Below, in pieces: positions 39,046-48,923 of a DNA stretch of 64,000 nucleotides; within the stretch, counting starts at the first letter, position 1; each line of letters begins with the position of its first letter. Where the stretch lies: positions 1,596,001-1,660,000 of the forward strand of contig CANXME010002337.1 in assembly GCA_948144175.1 (NCBI GenBank), given 5' to 3'. Both the position numbers and the translations under genes were made by a program. This DNA is from Closterium sp. NIES-65. Taxonomy: Eukaryota; Streptophyta; Zygnematophyceae; Desmidiales; Closteriaceae. Under the pieces are notes generated by a model that was given only the letters and a program-made list of their open reading frames with translations, had not been told where the DNA came from and searched no databases.

Positions 39046-39530
39046 CCCTCCCTAGCGGCCTGTCGAGCCGCCCTACCTTGCGGCCCCGCCGCCCTATCGC
39101 GCGGCCTCGCCGCCCTAATTCGCGGCCTGCCCGCCGCCCTACTTCGACGGCCCCGCCGCCCTACGTCGTGGCCCGCCGCCCTACTTCGACGGCCCGCCCG
39201 CCGCCCTACGTCGCGGCCCCGCCGCCCTACGTCCCGGCCCGCCCGCCGCCCTACTTCGACGGCCCGCCCGCCGCCCTACGTCGCGGCCCCGCCGCCCTAC
39301 GTCCCGGCCCGCCCGCCGCCCTACTTCGAAGGCCCGCCCGCCGCCCTACGTCGCGGCCCCGCCGCCCTCAGCTACGCGGCCCCGCCGCCTTCTGCTACGC
39401 GGCCCTGCCGCCCTCTGCTACGCGGCTCCGCCGCCCTCTGCTACGCGGCCCCGCCGCCCTCTGCTACGCGGCCCCGCCGCCCTCTCCTACGCGGCACCGC
39501 CGCCCTCTGCTCCGCGGCCCCGCCGAACCG
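39046..39530. repeat. GC-rich tandem repeats in copia 1 leader
   Basis: Units such as CGCCGCCCTACGTCGCGGCC between the primer-binding site and gag. Long open frames here are repeat artefacts. Confidence 0.85.
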
Positions 39531-39872
39531 CCCAGCATCAGCCGAGCCGCCCAGCAGCAGCCGAGCCGCCACCGAGCCGCCGCCGCCTGAGCCGCCGCCC
39601 GGGCCGCCGCCGAGCCGCCGCCGCCTGCGCCGCCGAGCCGGAGCCGCCCGAGCCGCCGCCCAGCCGCCCAGCAGCAGCCGAGCCGCCGCCGAGCCGCCGC
39701 CGCCCGAGCCGCCGCTGAGCTGCGACCGAGCCGCCGCCCGAGCCGCCCGAACCGCCCGAGCCGCCCGAGCCGCCCGAGCCGCCCGAGCCGCCGTGCTGCT
39801 GTTCCTGAGCTGTGTTCTTCTGCTGCTGACCTACCCGACTCTCCCAGCCCGGTGAGACTTCCAGCTGCTGCC

Positions 39873-40950
39873 ATGGCCACCCCCAATGTTCTTACTTTTG
39901 ACGCTGAGGGGAGGGCCATTGACTTTGCCGTCTGGATTGAAGACCTGCAGCTGTACTTACTGTGTGATGCGATAGATGAGGTCTCTCTTTTTGACTTTGT
40001 CTCTGGCGCTGTTCCTGCCCCACCTGCTGATGCTGACTCTGCCGTTCGCTCCAAGTGGGCGACCCGCGATGCTGCTGCACGTCTTGCTGTGCGTCGCCAC
40101 CTCCCTTCCTCTGAGCGTGCCCACTTTAGTCAGTGCAAGACCGCTCAGGCCTTGTACGACGCTGTAGTTGCACGCTACTCCTCCCCTTCCTCCGCTACCC
40201 TTAGCCGCCTCATGCTACCGTTTCTCTTCCCTGACCTCGCTTCCTTTCCCACTGTCGCTGACCTCGTTACCCACCTCCGTGCTAGTGACACCCGCTACCG
40301 CGCTGCCCTTCCTGCTGAGTTCCGCGCTGCGAACCCTCCTCCCATGTATATCACCCTCTACTTTCTCGTCACCCGTCTCCCTGAGTCCCTTCGTGTCGTT
40401 AGGGACCAGTTTCTCTCTGTCAGTCCCACCACTCTCACTGTCGACCTCCTTGAGGAGTCCCTGCTAGCGGCTGAGAAGAGTATTGTCGCTGTAGGGGCCT
40501 CTCGGGGTGACCCTCGCACCCCCATCTTTGAGGGGTGTGGTCCTTCCCCCCTGCTGCCCTCTGTCGCCTCTGCCGCTGCGGCCGACCTCACTGGTTTTGA
40601 GTCGGTCGGCGCGGCGTCTGCCCCCAGCGGCAGACGCCGCTCTGGCAAGAGCAAGGGGGGCAAGGGAGCGGGTGGAGCTCGAGGGGGCGGTGGAGGAGGC
40701 GGTGGGGGTGGCGGGGGGAGTGGGGGTGGCGGTGGGGGTGGTGGCGGGAGTGGAGGTACTGGTGGCGGCGGTGGAGGCGGAGGTGGCGGCGGAGGTGGTA
40801 GCGGAGGAGGCGGTGGGAGCGGTGGGAGCGACGGTCCTGGTGGGGGAGGTGGCGGTGGAGACGGGGGTGGCGGTGGAGGCGGGGGTGGCGGTGGAGGCGG
40901 GGGTCGGAGTGGCTCGTCCCAGCGGAGCAGCTCTGGGGGTGGTCAGCGCC

Positions 40951-40982
<32 letters not shown>

Positions 40983-43900
40983 CAGCAGCCACAGCAGCAG
41001 CAGCGCTCTCGCACCGTCCCCGGCCCTCAGCAGCTCCGTGAGTGGTACTTGCAGCGTCAGCGTGGTGGTGCGCTTGGTCCCTGCCCCTACGTTCTTCGCA
41101 CAGGTGACCGTGCAGGGGAGAGGTGTGGAGGCGCCCACACAGCCCGCCGCTGCTTTGGCCGCCTGACCGACGCCTGGCGTCAGCAGTTTCCGGAGGCCGC
41201 TGAGATCCCCCGCTGGGGAGAGCTGTCTAGGGCTGGTGTAGCTATTTATGATCTTGATTTTGATGCTATTCTCTCTGCTATGTATGCTGTGACTGGTAGT
41301 GATGAGGATGACTGTTACCGGTGTTTCCCGCCCGACCCGGGCATTGGTACTGCCGCGTCAGGTACTAGTGAGGCTGCTGCCCTAGGTGCCAGTGCGTCTG
41401 TGCTCTCAGGTGCTGGTGAGTCTGCCCTCTCAGGTACTGTGTCGGCTTCGGCCTCTCACACCTTCACCCTTGACTCTGGAGCGTCTCGCTCCTTCTTTAG
41501 GGACCGCACCACTCTCACGCCGCTGAGTCGGCCGGTTGCGGTGTCCCTGGCTGACCCCTCCGGGGGGCCTGTCCTGTCTCGCTTCTCCACTGTCCTCCCG
41601 TGTCCGGCGGCCCCCTCTGGCACCCTGACTGGTCTCTACCTCCCCTCGTTCTCGACGAACTTGGTGAGTGGTGCTGACCTCCAGGATGCGGGTGTCCACC
41701 AGTTCACCCCTGCTCGTCAGCGGGTGACCCACTGCACGGAGGCGGATACAGGTCGCCACCTGGCTACATTTACACGTCGGCCAGGGTCGAGCCTGTACAC
41801 ACTGACCACTGCTTCTCCTCCAGGTGCTGAGTCTGGTAGGGTCCCTTCGTCTGGTCAGGTGTTTGCTGCAGCGTCCAGGTCTGGTCCTGAGTCTGCCCCC
41901 TGCTCGTGTCGTCGTCTGTCTCACGAGACCCTCCTCTGGCACCACCGCCTTGGCCACCCCTCTCTGCTTCGGCTCAGAGGCATGGCCTCGCGAGTCCTTG
42001 TGTCTGGTCTTCCTCGGTCTCTCCCTCCCCTTCCTCCGGGCCCTGGCCCTACCTGTGTCCCCTGTGTCGAGGGGCGCCAGCGTGCTGCCCCTCACTCCTC
42101 CCAGTTTCCTCCGACAGAGGCCCCGTTGCAGACGCTTCACATGGACGTGTGGGGCCCAGCCCGCGTCCGTGGACAGGGTCACGAGCGCTACTTCCTGCTG
42201 GTGGTTGACGACTACTCGCGTTACACCACAGTCTTCCCCTTGCGCAGCAAGGGTGAGGTCACTGCGGTGTTGATCGACTGGATCCGCGCAGCTCGTCTCC
42301 AGCTTCGGAGGAGCTTTGGCTCTGACTTCCCTGTTTTGCGTCTGCACTCGGACAGAGGCGGAGAGTTCTCCTCTGGCCTCCTGAGTGCCTACTGTCGTGC
42401 ACGAGGCATCCGTCAGACCTTCACGCTTCCGGACTCACCACAGCAGAATGGGATTGCTGAGCGCCGCATTGGCATGGTCATGGACGTCGCTCGTACGTCC
42501 ATGATGCATGCGGCTGCTCCCCATTTTCTGTGGCCGTTTGCGGTCAGGTACGCTGCGCACCAGATCAACCTCCACCCCAGGGTCTCTCGACCGGAGACCT
42601 CCCCAGCCCTGCTGTGGACGGGGAAGGTTGGCGATGCGTCGGCGTTCCGGGTCTGGGGATCTCGGGCGTTTGTTCGCGACCTGTCTGCGGACAAGCTGTC
42701 CCCTCGTGCTTCTCCCTGCGTCTTCCTGGGGTTCCCCCCCGACGCCCCTGGGTGGCAGTTTTACCACCCCACCTCTCGACGTGTTCTGTCCTCCCAGGAC
42801 GTCACGTTCGACGAGTCGGTACCCTACTACCGCCTCTTCCCCTACCGCACTCCGTCCCCTCCCCCCACCCCCGCTCTTCCTGGTACCAGGTCCCCCCCCG
42901 GTAGTCCCCCTCCCCCCTCAGGGTCCTGCCCCTTCAGGTGTGTCCCAGGTAGACGCGGTCGAGCCTGTCGAGGTCACTGGTGACTCTGGTGCTGCTGCGG
43001 GAGCTGAGCCTGGGGGTGCGGAGTCTGGGGGTGCTGAGCCTGGGGGTGCTGAGCCTGGGGGTGCTGAGCCTGGGGGTGCTGAGCCTGGGGGTGCTGAGCC
43101 TGGGGGTGCTGTGCCTAGGGGTGCTGAGCCTGGGGGTGCTGCGTCTGGGGGTGCTGAGCCTGGAGGTGCCGAGCCTAGGGGTGCTGTGCCTGGGGGTGCT
43201 GAGCCTGGGGGTGCTGTGCCTGGGGGTGCTTCGTCTCGCCGGGAGCCACTCCCCCCGCAGGAGCTGCGTGAGTGGTTTGCCAGGCGCTGGAGGTGTGCTG
43301 CTGGTGCTGGTGGTTCTTCGGCTGTAGAGGGTACTGCTGCCTCGCGTCCCGCCGGTGCTCGTACTGTGGGTGCTGGAGCTGCTGGGTCTGAGAGTTCTCC
43401 TGGAGCTGGTGCTACTGAGGGTGTTGGCGCTGAGCCTGCCGTTGGCGGTCCGACTGACAGTGCTCCTGGTGCTGCTGCTGGAGGTTCTGGAGCTTCGGGT
43501 GGTGCTGCTGGAGGTGCTGCTGGAGTGGGTACTCCTGCCGGGGCTGCTGGTACTGTTCCTGCTGTTTCTGGTGTCGCCGCGCGGCCCCGACCTTACTTCG
43601 TTCCGCTCCTGCAGCAGGTTCTTGGTCTTCCGCCTCCTCCTCCTCCTCCCTTAGAGGGTCCGCAGCCTGTCCGGTCACAGCCACAGCTACAGCCTGCCTC
43701 CCCTTTGCCTGCTCCGTCTCCCTACACTGGTCCGACTGGAGGTCTTACTGAGCGTCGTGAGCCTGCGTCTCGTCCTGTGTCGCCTGTTCGTACTGAGCGC
43801 CCTAGTGGTCGCGGGTCGCGTCAGCGTCCTCCTCCTGTCCCTGGCACGCACCGGATGTCACTGCGTCCGTCCACTGCTCCTCTGCGTGCCCCTTTGCCTT

Positions 43901-45821
43901 CTCCTCCTGCTTCCTCTCTTCCTACTCTTGCCGACCCGGAGTCGGACTCCCTTCGTGCTGCCAGTCCTACTGTCACGCGTCTCCTTGCTACTGCTGTCAC
44001 TGACCCTTCCTTCGAGTCGTCTGCTGCGTCTGCCCTTGTCACTGAGCTTGTCGACTTTGCTGCGCGCTGTCGTCTAGACTACGCTGCCCGTCTTGTCACT
44101 GAGTCTGAGTCCGCCTGTCCTCCGTCCGTCGGGGGTGAGTGTGCCCTTGGCACGGACGTCCTTGAGGACAGGCAGGAGGAGTTCCAGTGTCTGGCCGCCG
44201 CTTCACCTCGTCTCGCGTCTGTACTGCTAGCCCCTGAGGGAGACCCGGATGCACCAGACATCCCGACTCCGCGCTCTTACGCGGAGGCGATAGAGGGTCC
44301 CTACTCCTCTCAGTGGCAGGCAGCTATGGATGCAGAGATGGCTTCCTGGAAGTCCACAGGCACCTACGTTGACGCTGTTCCCCCCCTTGGGGCGAACATC
44401 GTCAGTGGCATGTGGATTTTCAGGGTGAAGCGGCCGCCGGGTTCTCCGCCTGTCTTCAAGGCGCGTTACGTGGCTCGTGGCTTCAGTCAGCGGCAGGGGG
44501 TTGATTACTTTCAGACCTTCTCCCCCACCCCGAAGATGACCACTCTTCGGGTCCTGCTGCACGTTGCTGCTCACCGTGACTACGAGCTGCACTCTCTCGA
44601 CTTCAGCACAGCTTTCTTGCAGGGCAGCCTGCACGAGGAGATCTGGCTGCGTCGCCCACCTGGCTTCACTGGGTCTTTCCCTCCTGGTACCCAGTGGAGT
44701 CTCCGGCGTCCAGTCTACGGTCTCCGCCAGGCGCCACGTGAGTGGCACGACACACTGAGGACTACGCTCGCGGCACTTGGGTTTGCTCCTTCTACTGCCG
44801 ACCCGTCGCTGTTTCTGCGCACCGACACCTCTCTGCCGCCGTTCTACATCCTCGTGTACGTCGACGACTTGGTCTTTGCCACAGCTGACACTGCTGGACT
44901 CGCCTACGTGAAGTCCGAGCTGCAGAAGAGACACACGTGCACTGACCTGGGTGAACTGCGCAGCTATCTTGGCTTGCAGATCACCCGGGACAGAGCACGC
45001 CGCACCATTACCCTGACTTAGTCACACATGGTGCAGCAGGTCCTTCAGCGCTTCGGCTTCACGTACTCCTCGCCTCAGGCCACTCCTCTGCCTACTCGCC
45101 ACTCGCTCTCAGCTCTGCCTTCGGATGAGTCCGTAGAGTCGAGTGGCCCGTATGCAGAGCTTGTTGGCTGCCTCATGTACCTGACCTTGCATACCCTCTT
45201 AGCATTCTCGCACGCTATGTTGCTCCTGGGAGACACCGACCAGAGCACATGGCTGCAGCGAAGAGGGTGTTGCGCTACTTGTGCAGTACGTCGGGCATGG
45301 GGCTAGTGCTTGGAGGGCGCAGTCCAGTGGTCCTCACTGGGCACGCGGACGCTTCTTGGGCTGACGACCAGGCTACGCAGCGGTCGTCACAGGGTTACAC
45401 CTTCAGCCTTGGTTCCGGCTCTGTTTCGTGGCGGGCTACCCGCTCGTCTTCTGTTCTCGGCTCCAGTTGTGAGGCTGAGATCTACGCCGGGGCTATGGCT
45501 GCACAGGAGTTACGCTGGCTCACCTACCTGTTGACCGACCTTGGAGAGCAGCCTCGTTCTCCTCCAGTCCTGTACGTAGACAACAAGGCCATGCTGGCCT
45601 TGTGTCGAGAGCAGAGACTGGAGCACAGAACGAAGCACATTGCTCTCCGCTACTTTCTTGCTCGTGAGCTACAGCAGCGTGGACAGTTGCGACTTGCGTA
45701 CGTGGCCTCTGAGGCCAACACTGCTGATGTCTTCACCAAGGCACTTGCGCCTTGTGATCATCAGCGTTGTTGCACGCAGTTGGGTCTTGTGCCTGTCTTG
45801 CCTCACTTGCTCTCCTCTTGA
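39873..45821 (+). pseudogene. copia element 1 gag-pol, frameshifted and interrupted
   Basis: Polyprotein start MATPNVLTFDAEGRAIDFAV. Gag has a very Gly-rich linker and a stretched zinc knuckle (CPYVLRTGD...CGGAHTARRC). Then protease TLDSGASRSFF (about 41470), integrase with HHRLGHPS...CVPCVEG and DDE residues in HMDVWGP, HSDRGGEF and QQNGIAERR (about 42140-42470), reverse transcriptase with YVDDLVFAT (about 44860) and RNase H with GHADASWADD and CEAEIYAGAM. Lesions: a +1 frame change in the C-rich linker at about 42,855-42,875, a TAG at 45019-45021 replacing a sense codon in TITLSQSHMVQQ-type sequence, and a small deletion with frameshift at about 45,185-45,250. It therefore cannot make an intact polyprotein as assembled. 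Confidence 0.9.
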
Positions 45822-46032
45822 CCTTGCTTGTACCTTCGCCTATATATACTCTTGCTCTTGCTTACTTGACTCTTGTATATCTCTATATATGATCTTGCAT
45901 GTGAACTGGCCATGTGGCCTTGAACTTGTGCTCGGAATGTGTGGTGACTTTGTGATCCACCCTGAGCTTTGCTTTGCTTTGCTTGACTGGTCTTGTGACC
46001 CCTTGTTCTCCCCCACTTTGCCTATGGGGGTG

Positions 46033-46164
46033 TGTCAGAACTATATAGCTTATACTATTGTGTAGGCTATAGTGGGGTATCCCATAGGGGGTACAACCCA
46101 ATTAGGGTTTCCTATTTGTACTCACTTCTTTCATAGTCATTCCATTCTCGTTCTCTCTTTCACA
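46033..46164 (+). repeat. 3' LTR of copia element 1
   Basis: 132 bp, TG...CA ends, followed by target duplication TACAG. Confidence 0.95.
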
Positions 46165-46174
46165 TACAGTAGAT

Positions 46175-46437
46175 GCAGGAATGGTCGCAGCAGGAGCAAG
46201 TGGACATCTGGGTCGACTCAAAAGCCAACTCGGAGTTTCCTGGGAATTCTCCTAGCCTTCCGTCTTATGTATTGGCAAGCACCGGGTGAAACCCTTGTAC
46301 TGATGCAGGACCAATTGCAGCAAGAGCTAGTTGACTTCTGAGTCGACTCAAAAGTAACTCGATTTTCTTCTGGGAATTCTTCTCGCCTTCCGTCTCGACG
46401 TATTGGCAAGCCCCAGGTGAAACCCTTGAACGGTTTT
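46175..46437. repeat. two tandem units (about 128 bp) carrying GTCGACTCAAAAG half-palindromes
   Basis: Units starting ATGCAGGA at about 46174 and 46302 share GGGAATTCT, CTTCCGTCT, GTATTGGCAAGC and GGTGAAACCCTTG. A third partial start is at 46444. Each unit contains GTCGACTCAAAAG (46212 and 46342). The second sits in an imperfect palindrome 46332-46357 (CTTCTGAGTCGACTCAAAAG). Confidence 0.85.
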
Positions 46438-47922
46438 ATTAAATGCAGGATCAGCCGCAGCAGGAACAGCACGGGCGGGGGTGCCGAAAGCAGGAGCAGC
46501 AGGAGTGGGAGTGCCAAACGCAGGAGCAGAAGCAGGAGATGGAGTGGCAAAACCAGGAGCAGCAGGAGTGGCACGAGCAAGCGAAAACAGAGACCCTGAG
46601 TCACTTTTCTTTGACGCTGGAGCAGAGAGATGCACATGACCGCTCTTAAAAGGACCAGCCGCTGCTGCAGCAGGAGCGGAAGTACGAGGAGCGCCGAAAA
46701 CAGGTGGACGAGCAGCAGGAGTGGGAGTTGAAGCACCAATAAGCGGGGCGCCGAAGACAGGAGCAGCAGTTGCAGTAGGAGCGGCACGAAGAGGAGTGCC
46801 GAAGACAAGAGGACGAGCAGCAAGAGTGAAAGTTGAAGCACCAAAAATTGGAGCAGGGGCAGGAGAAGCCGAAGCAGGAGCACCAAAGACAGGAGCAGCA
46901 GCTGCAGAGGCGGGAGCGGGGGCGGTGGCAGATTTAGGAGGAGGAGCAGAGGCGGGAGAGGGAGCAGAGGCAGGAAAGGGAGCAGAGGCAAAATAGGGAG
47001 CAGTTGCGGGAGGGAAGGCGGAGGCAGGAGCAGTAGCGGGAGGGGGAGCGGTGGCAGAGTCAGGAGGTAGTGGTAGGTGAGACAACTCTAAAGCAGAGGT
47101 GGATGAGGAAGCAGAAGTGGTAGAAGGAGCAGAGGCAGGAGCAGCGGCGGTAGATGAGGCAGCGGCGGGAGGGAGAGCGGAGGCAGCATCAGAAGGTGGA
47201 GGTAGATGAGTCGATTCGGAGGAGGCAGGTAAGGGAGGAGCTGCAGCAGCTGGTGCTGTTGTTGCTGCTGGTGCTGCTGCTGTAGCTGCTTCTGCTGCTG
47301 CTACTGCTGGTGCTGCTGGGGCTGCTGCTTCAGAGGAGGAGAGGGGTTGAATCAGCTCAGGAGGGGTGCTGACGCCGACAGAAACGCTGGCGCCGTGGGT
47401 AGCAGTACCACAGCTGACGTGAAATTTTGCGCTGACTGAGTCTGTCAAACTGACGGAATCAGTCACCCCGTCGCTGTCATACACTCTCACTGTCAGCGGG
47501 TTCTGCTTCTGGAGAACAAACGCGTCATAAAGCTCCTCGCTAGTGGAAAGAGTCAGCACGTCTCCATCCGTGTCAGTGTATCTGAGCCGGAGGCGCTGCT
47601 CGGCGGGGATTCTGAAGTGCTTGCGGATTCGAAGGTCGACCAGGTCGAATGGCGGAGGGACGCAGTCGAGAAACGCGATGCGACGAATAGTACTAGGTTC
47701 GCCGAGATAGGCCTGCAATTTGGGGAAACGAGGGGGGATTTGGGGGAATATGGAAAGGGGTGGAAAGGTGGGGAGAGCGGTGAGAGAGGGGGTTGTGGGG
47801 GAGAGGGGAAAAGAGGGGAATTGGAGAAAGAAGGTGGAGAGAGGTTGGGAGGAAGGAGGGAGAGGGAGGAGGGAGGTCAGACGGCGGAGAGAAGCAAGGA
47901 GGCTAGAGGCGGCGTAGAACAC
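46348..47922 (-). CDS. PB1-domain protein with FG repeats
   Basis: One long open frame (524 codons). Residues about 76-145 resemble a PB1 domain: RIAFLDCVPPPFDLVDLRIR, then LRLRYTDTDGDVLTLSTSEE and LTVRVYDSDG, the OPCA-like acidic segment used for heterodimerisation in NBR1-type and other signalling proteins. The rest is Ala/Pro-rich with repeated FG motifs (APVFGAP, PIFGAS, LVFGTP, PPVFGAP), as in FG nucleoporins. I do not recognise a full-length family. The N-terminal about 70 residues (MFYAASSLLAS...) are low complexity, so the true start may be further in or the 5' end spliced. The stop lies in the palindromic repeat just downstream, so the C terminus may be altered. It is sandwiched between two copia insertions. 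Confidence 0.6.
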   Translation of the reverse strand: MFYAASSLLASLRRLTSLLPLPPSSQPLSTFFLQFPSFPLSPTTPSLTALPTFPPLSIFPQIPPRFPKLQAYLGEPSTIRRIAFLDCVPPPFDLVDLRIRKHFRIPAEQRLRLRYTDTDGDVLTLSTSEELYDAFVLQKQNPLTVRVYDSDGVTDSVSLTDSVSAKFHVSCGTATHGASVSVGVSTPPELIQPLSSSEAAAPAAPAVAAAEAATAAAPAATTAPAAAAPPLPASSESTHLPPPSDAASALPPAAASSTAAAPASAPSTTSASSSTSALELSHLPLPPDSATAPPPATAPASAFPPATAPYFASAPFPASAPSPASAPPPKSATAPAPASAAAAPVFGAPASASPAPAPIFGASTFTLAARPLVFGTPLRAAPTATAAPVFGAPLIGASTPTPAARPPVFGAPRTSAPAAAAAGPFKSGHVHLSAPASKKSDSGSLFSLARATPAAPGFATPSPASAPAFGTPTPAAPAFGTPARAVPAAADPAFNKTVQGFHLGLANTSRRKARRIPRRKSSYF

Positions 47923-48609
47923 GGTGGAGCTAGATCTGAGTTTCGATTGAAGGATAATAACTGAAAGGAAGGGAGGGAGAAAAGGAGGCCTGGGAGGGCC
48001 CTTCTAGTCCTCAGAGGCGATCCGAGTTGGAAACTATCCGCGGGCAAGGAGGGACTTCCGCCATTTACACGATCTTAACAAGTCCGCCATGAACTTGAAT
48101 CGACTCAAGAAGTATGCGCGGGCGAGGAAGTCAACTAACCGACCGGCGAAACCTTTTTATGTGCTACTTGTTTGCGTGCTAACACACAAAGTACAAGCTC
48201 TTGGTGATATCATGATAATAAAGGCGGAAGAATCGATGTCCTTTTTCGCGATTGCGTCAATCGCGCGCTCGCACTAGAGAACGCGGCAATGATTTAGGAA
48301 AACTAATCATGCAGCCGCACTTGTGCTCACCTTGATTACAAAGGGCGTGCGACACATGGTGAAATTACACCCGCACGGTCGACAGGAACATGATGGGAGA
48401 ACGTCCGCCATGGATTGGCAACTCGGAAACGCGTCGACGGTCATAGCTAATAGTAGAGGTCAGGTGGGATTGACAGTCACAACGAAAGACTGAGCTGGAA
48501 ACCGTAAAATTAACAAGGTTGCTTGATAAAGATTGCGTGACACCTAGCGTAACGGAGGAGGCTCAGATGCTAGAACGGAGATGCGACGATGACGAGCGTG
48601 GGGCAGGCG
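47923..48609. other. intergenic region, no gene seen
   Basis: Upstream of the PB1/FG gene up to copia element 2. It should contain the promoter. No supported ORF. Confidence 0.4.
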
Positions 48610-48719
48610 TGTCAGAATGAGGAATGGATGTGGCATTGATGTTGGTTGGGGTACATATGACAAACCCTAACTTCTGTACCCCCTAAGACAAACCTCACTA
48701 CAGGCTACAACATTTGACA
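48610..48719 (-). repeat. 3' LTR of copia element 2
   Basis: 110 bp, TG...CA ends, apparently identical to 55774-55883. Confidence 0.95.
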
Positions 48720-48923
48720 CACCCCCATAGCCTAAGTGAGGGGTGTCTAGCAAAAACAAAAAAGAGTACGGTCACAAGACCAGTCCAAAAGAAAACAAAG
48801 CTCAGGGTGGATCACAACGTCACCACACACTCTGAGCACAAGCAACAGTGGCCACAAGGCCAGTCCAAGAGATCACAAGTATATATAGTAAGTGTACAGA
48901 CGAAGCAGGCAATAAACTCAAGT

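Larger units (their letters stand above)
38815..46164 (+). mobile_element. Ty1/copia LTR retrotransposon 1
   Basis: Complete element of 7,350 bp. The 132-bp LTRs (38815-38946, 46033-46164) begin TGTCAG, end TTCACA and appear identical. They are flanked by a 5-bp target duplication TACAG (38810-38814, 46165-46169). The primer-binding site TGGAATCAGAGC follows the left LTR, close to the initiator-Met tRNA site TGGTATCAGAGC. A short polypurine stretch ATGGGGGTG precedes the right LTR. Identical LTRs indicate recent insertion. The coding region is disrupted. Confidence 0.95.

Noticed and set aside
39040-39855. 271-residue Arg/Pro/Ala-rich ORF before copia gag
   Set aside because: Translation of the GC-rich leader repeat of the retrotransposon. 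No domain, and the frame is open only because of repeat composition.
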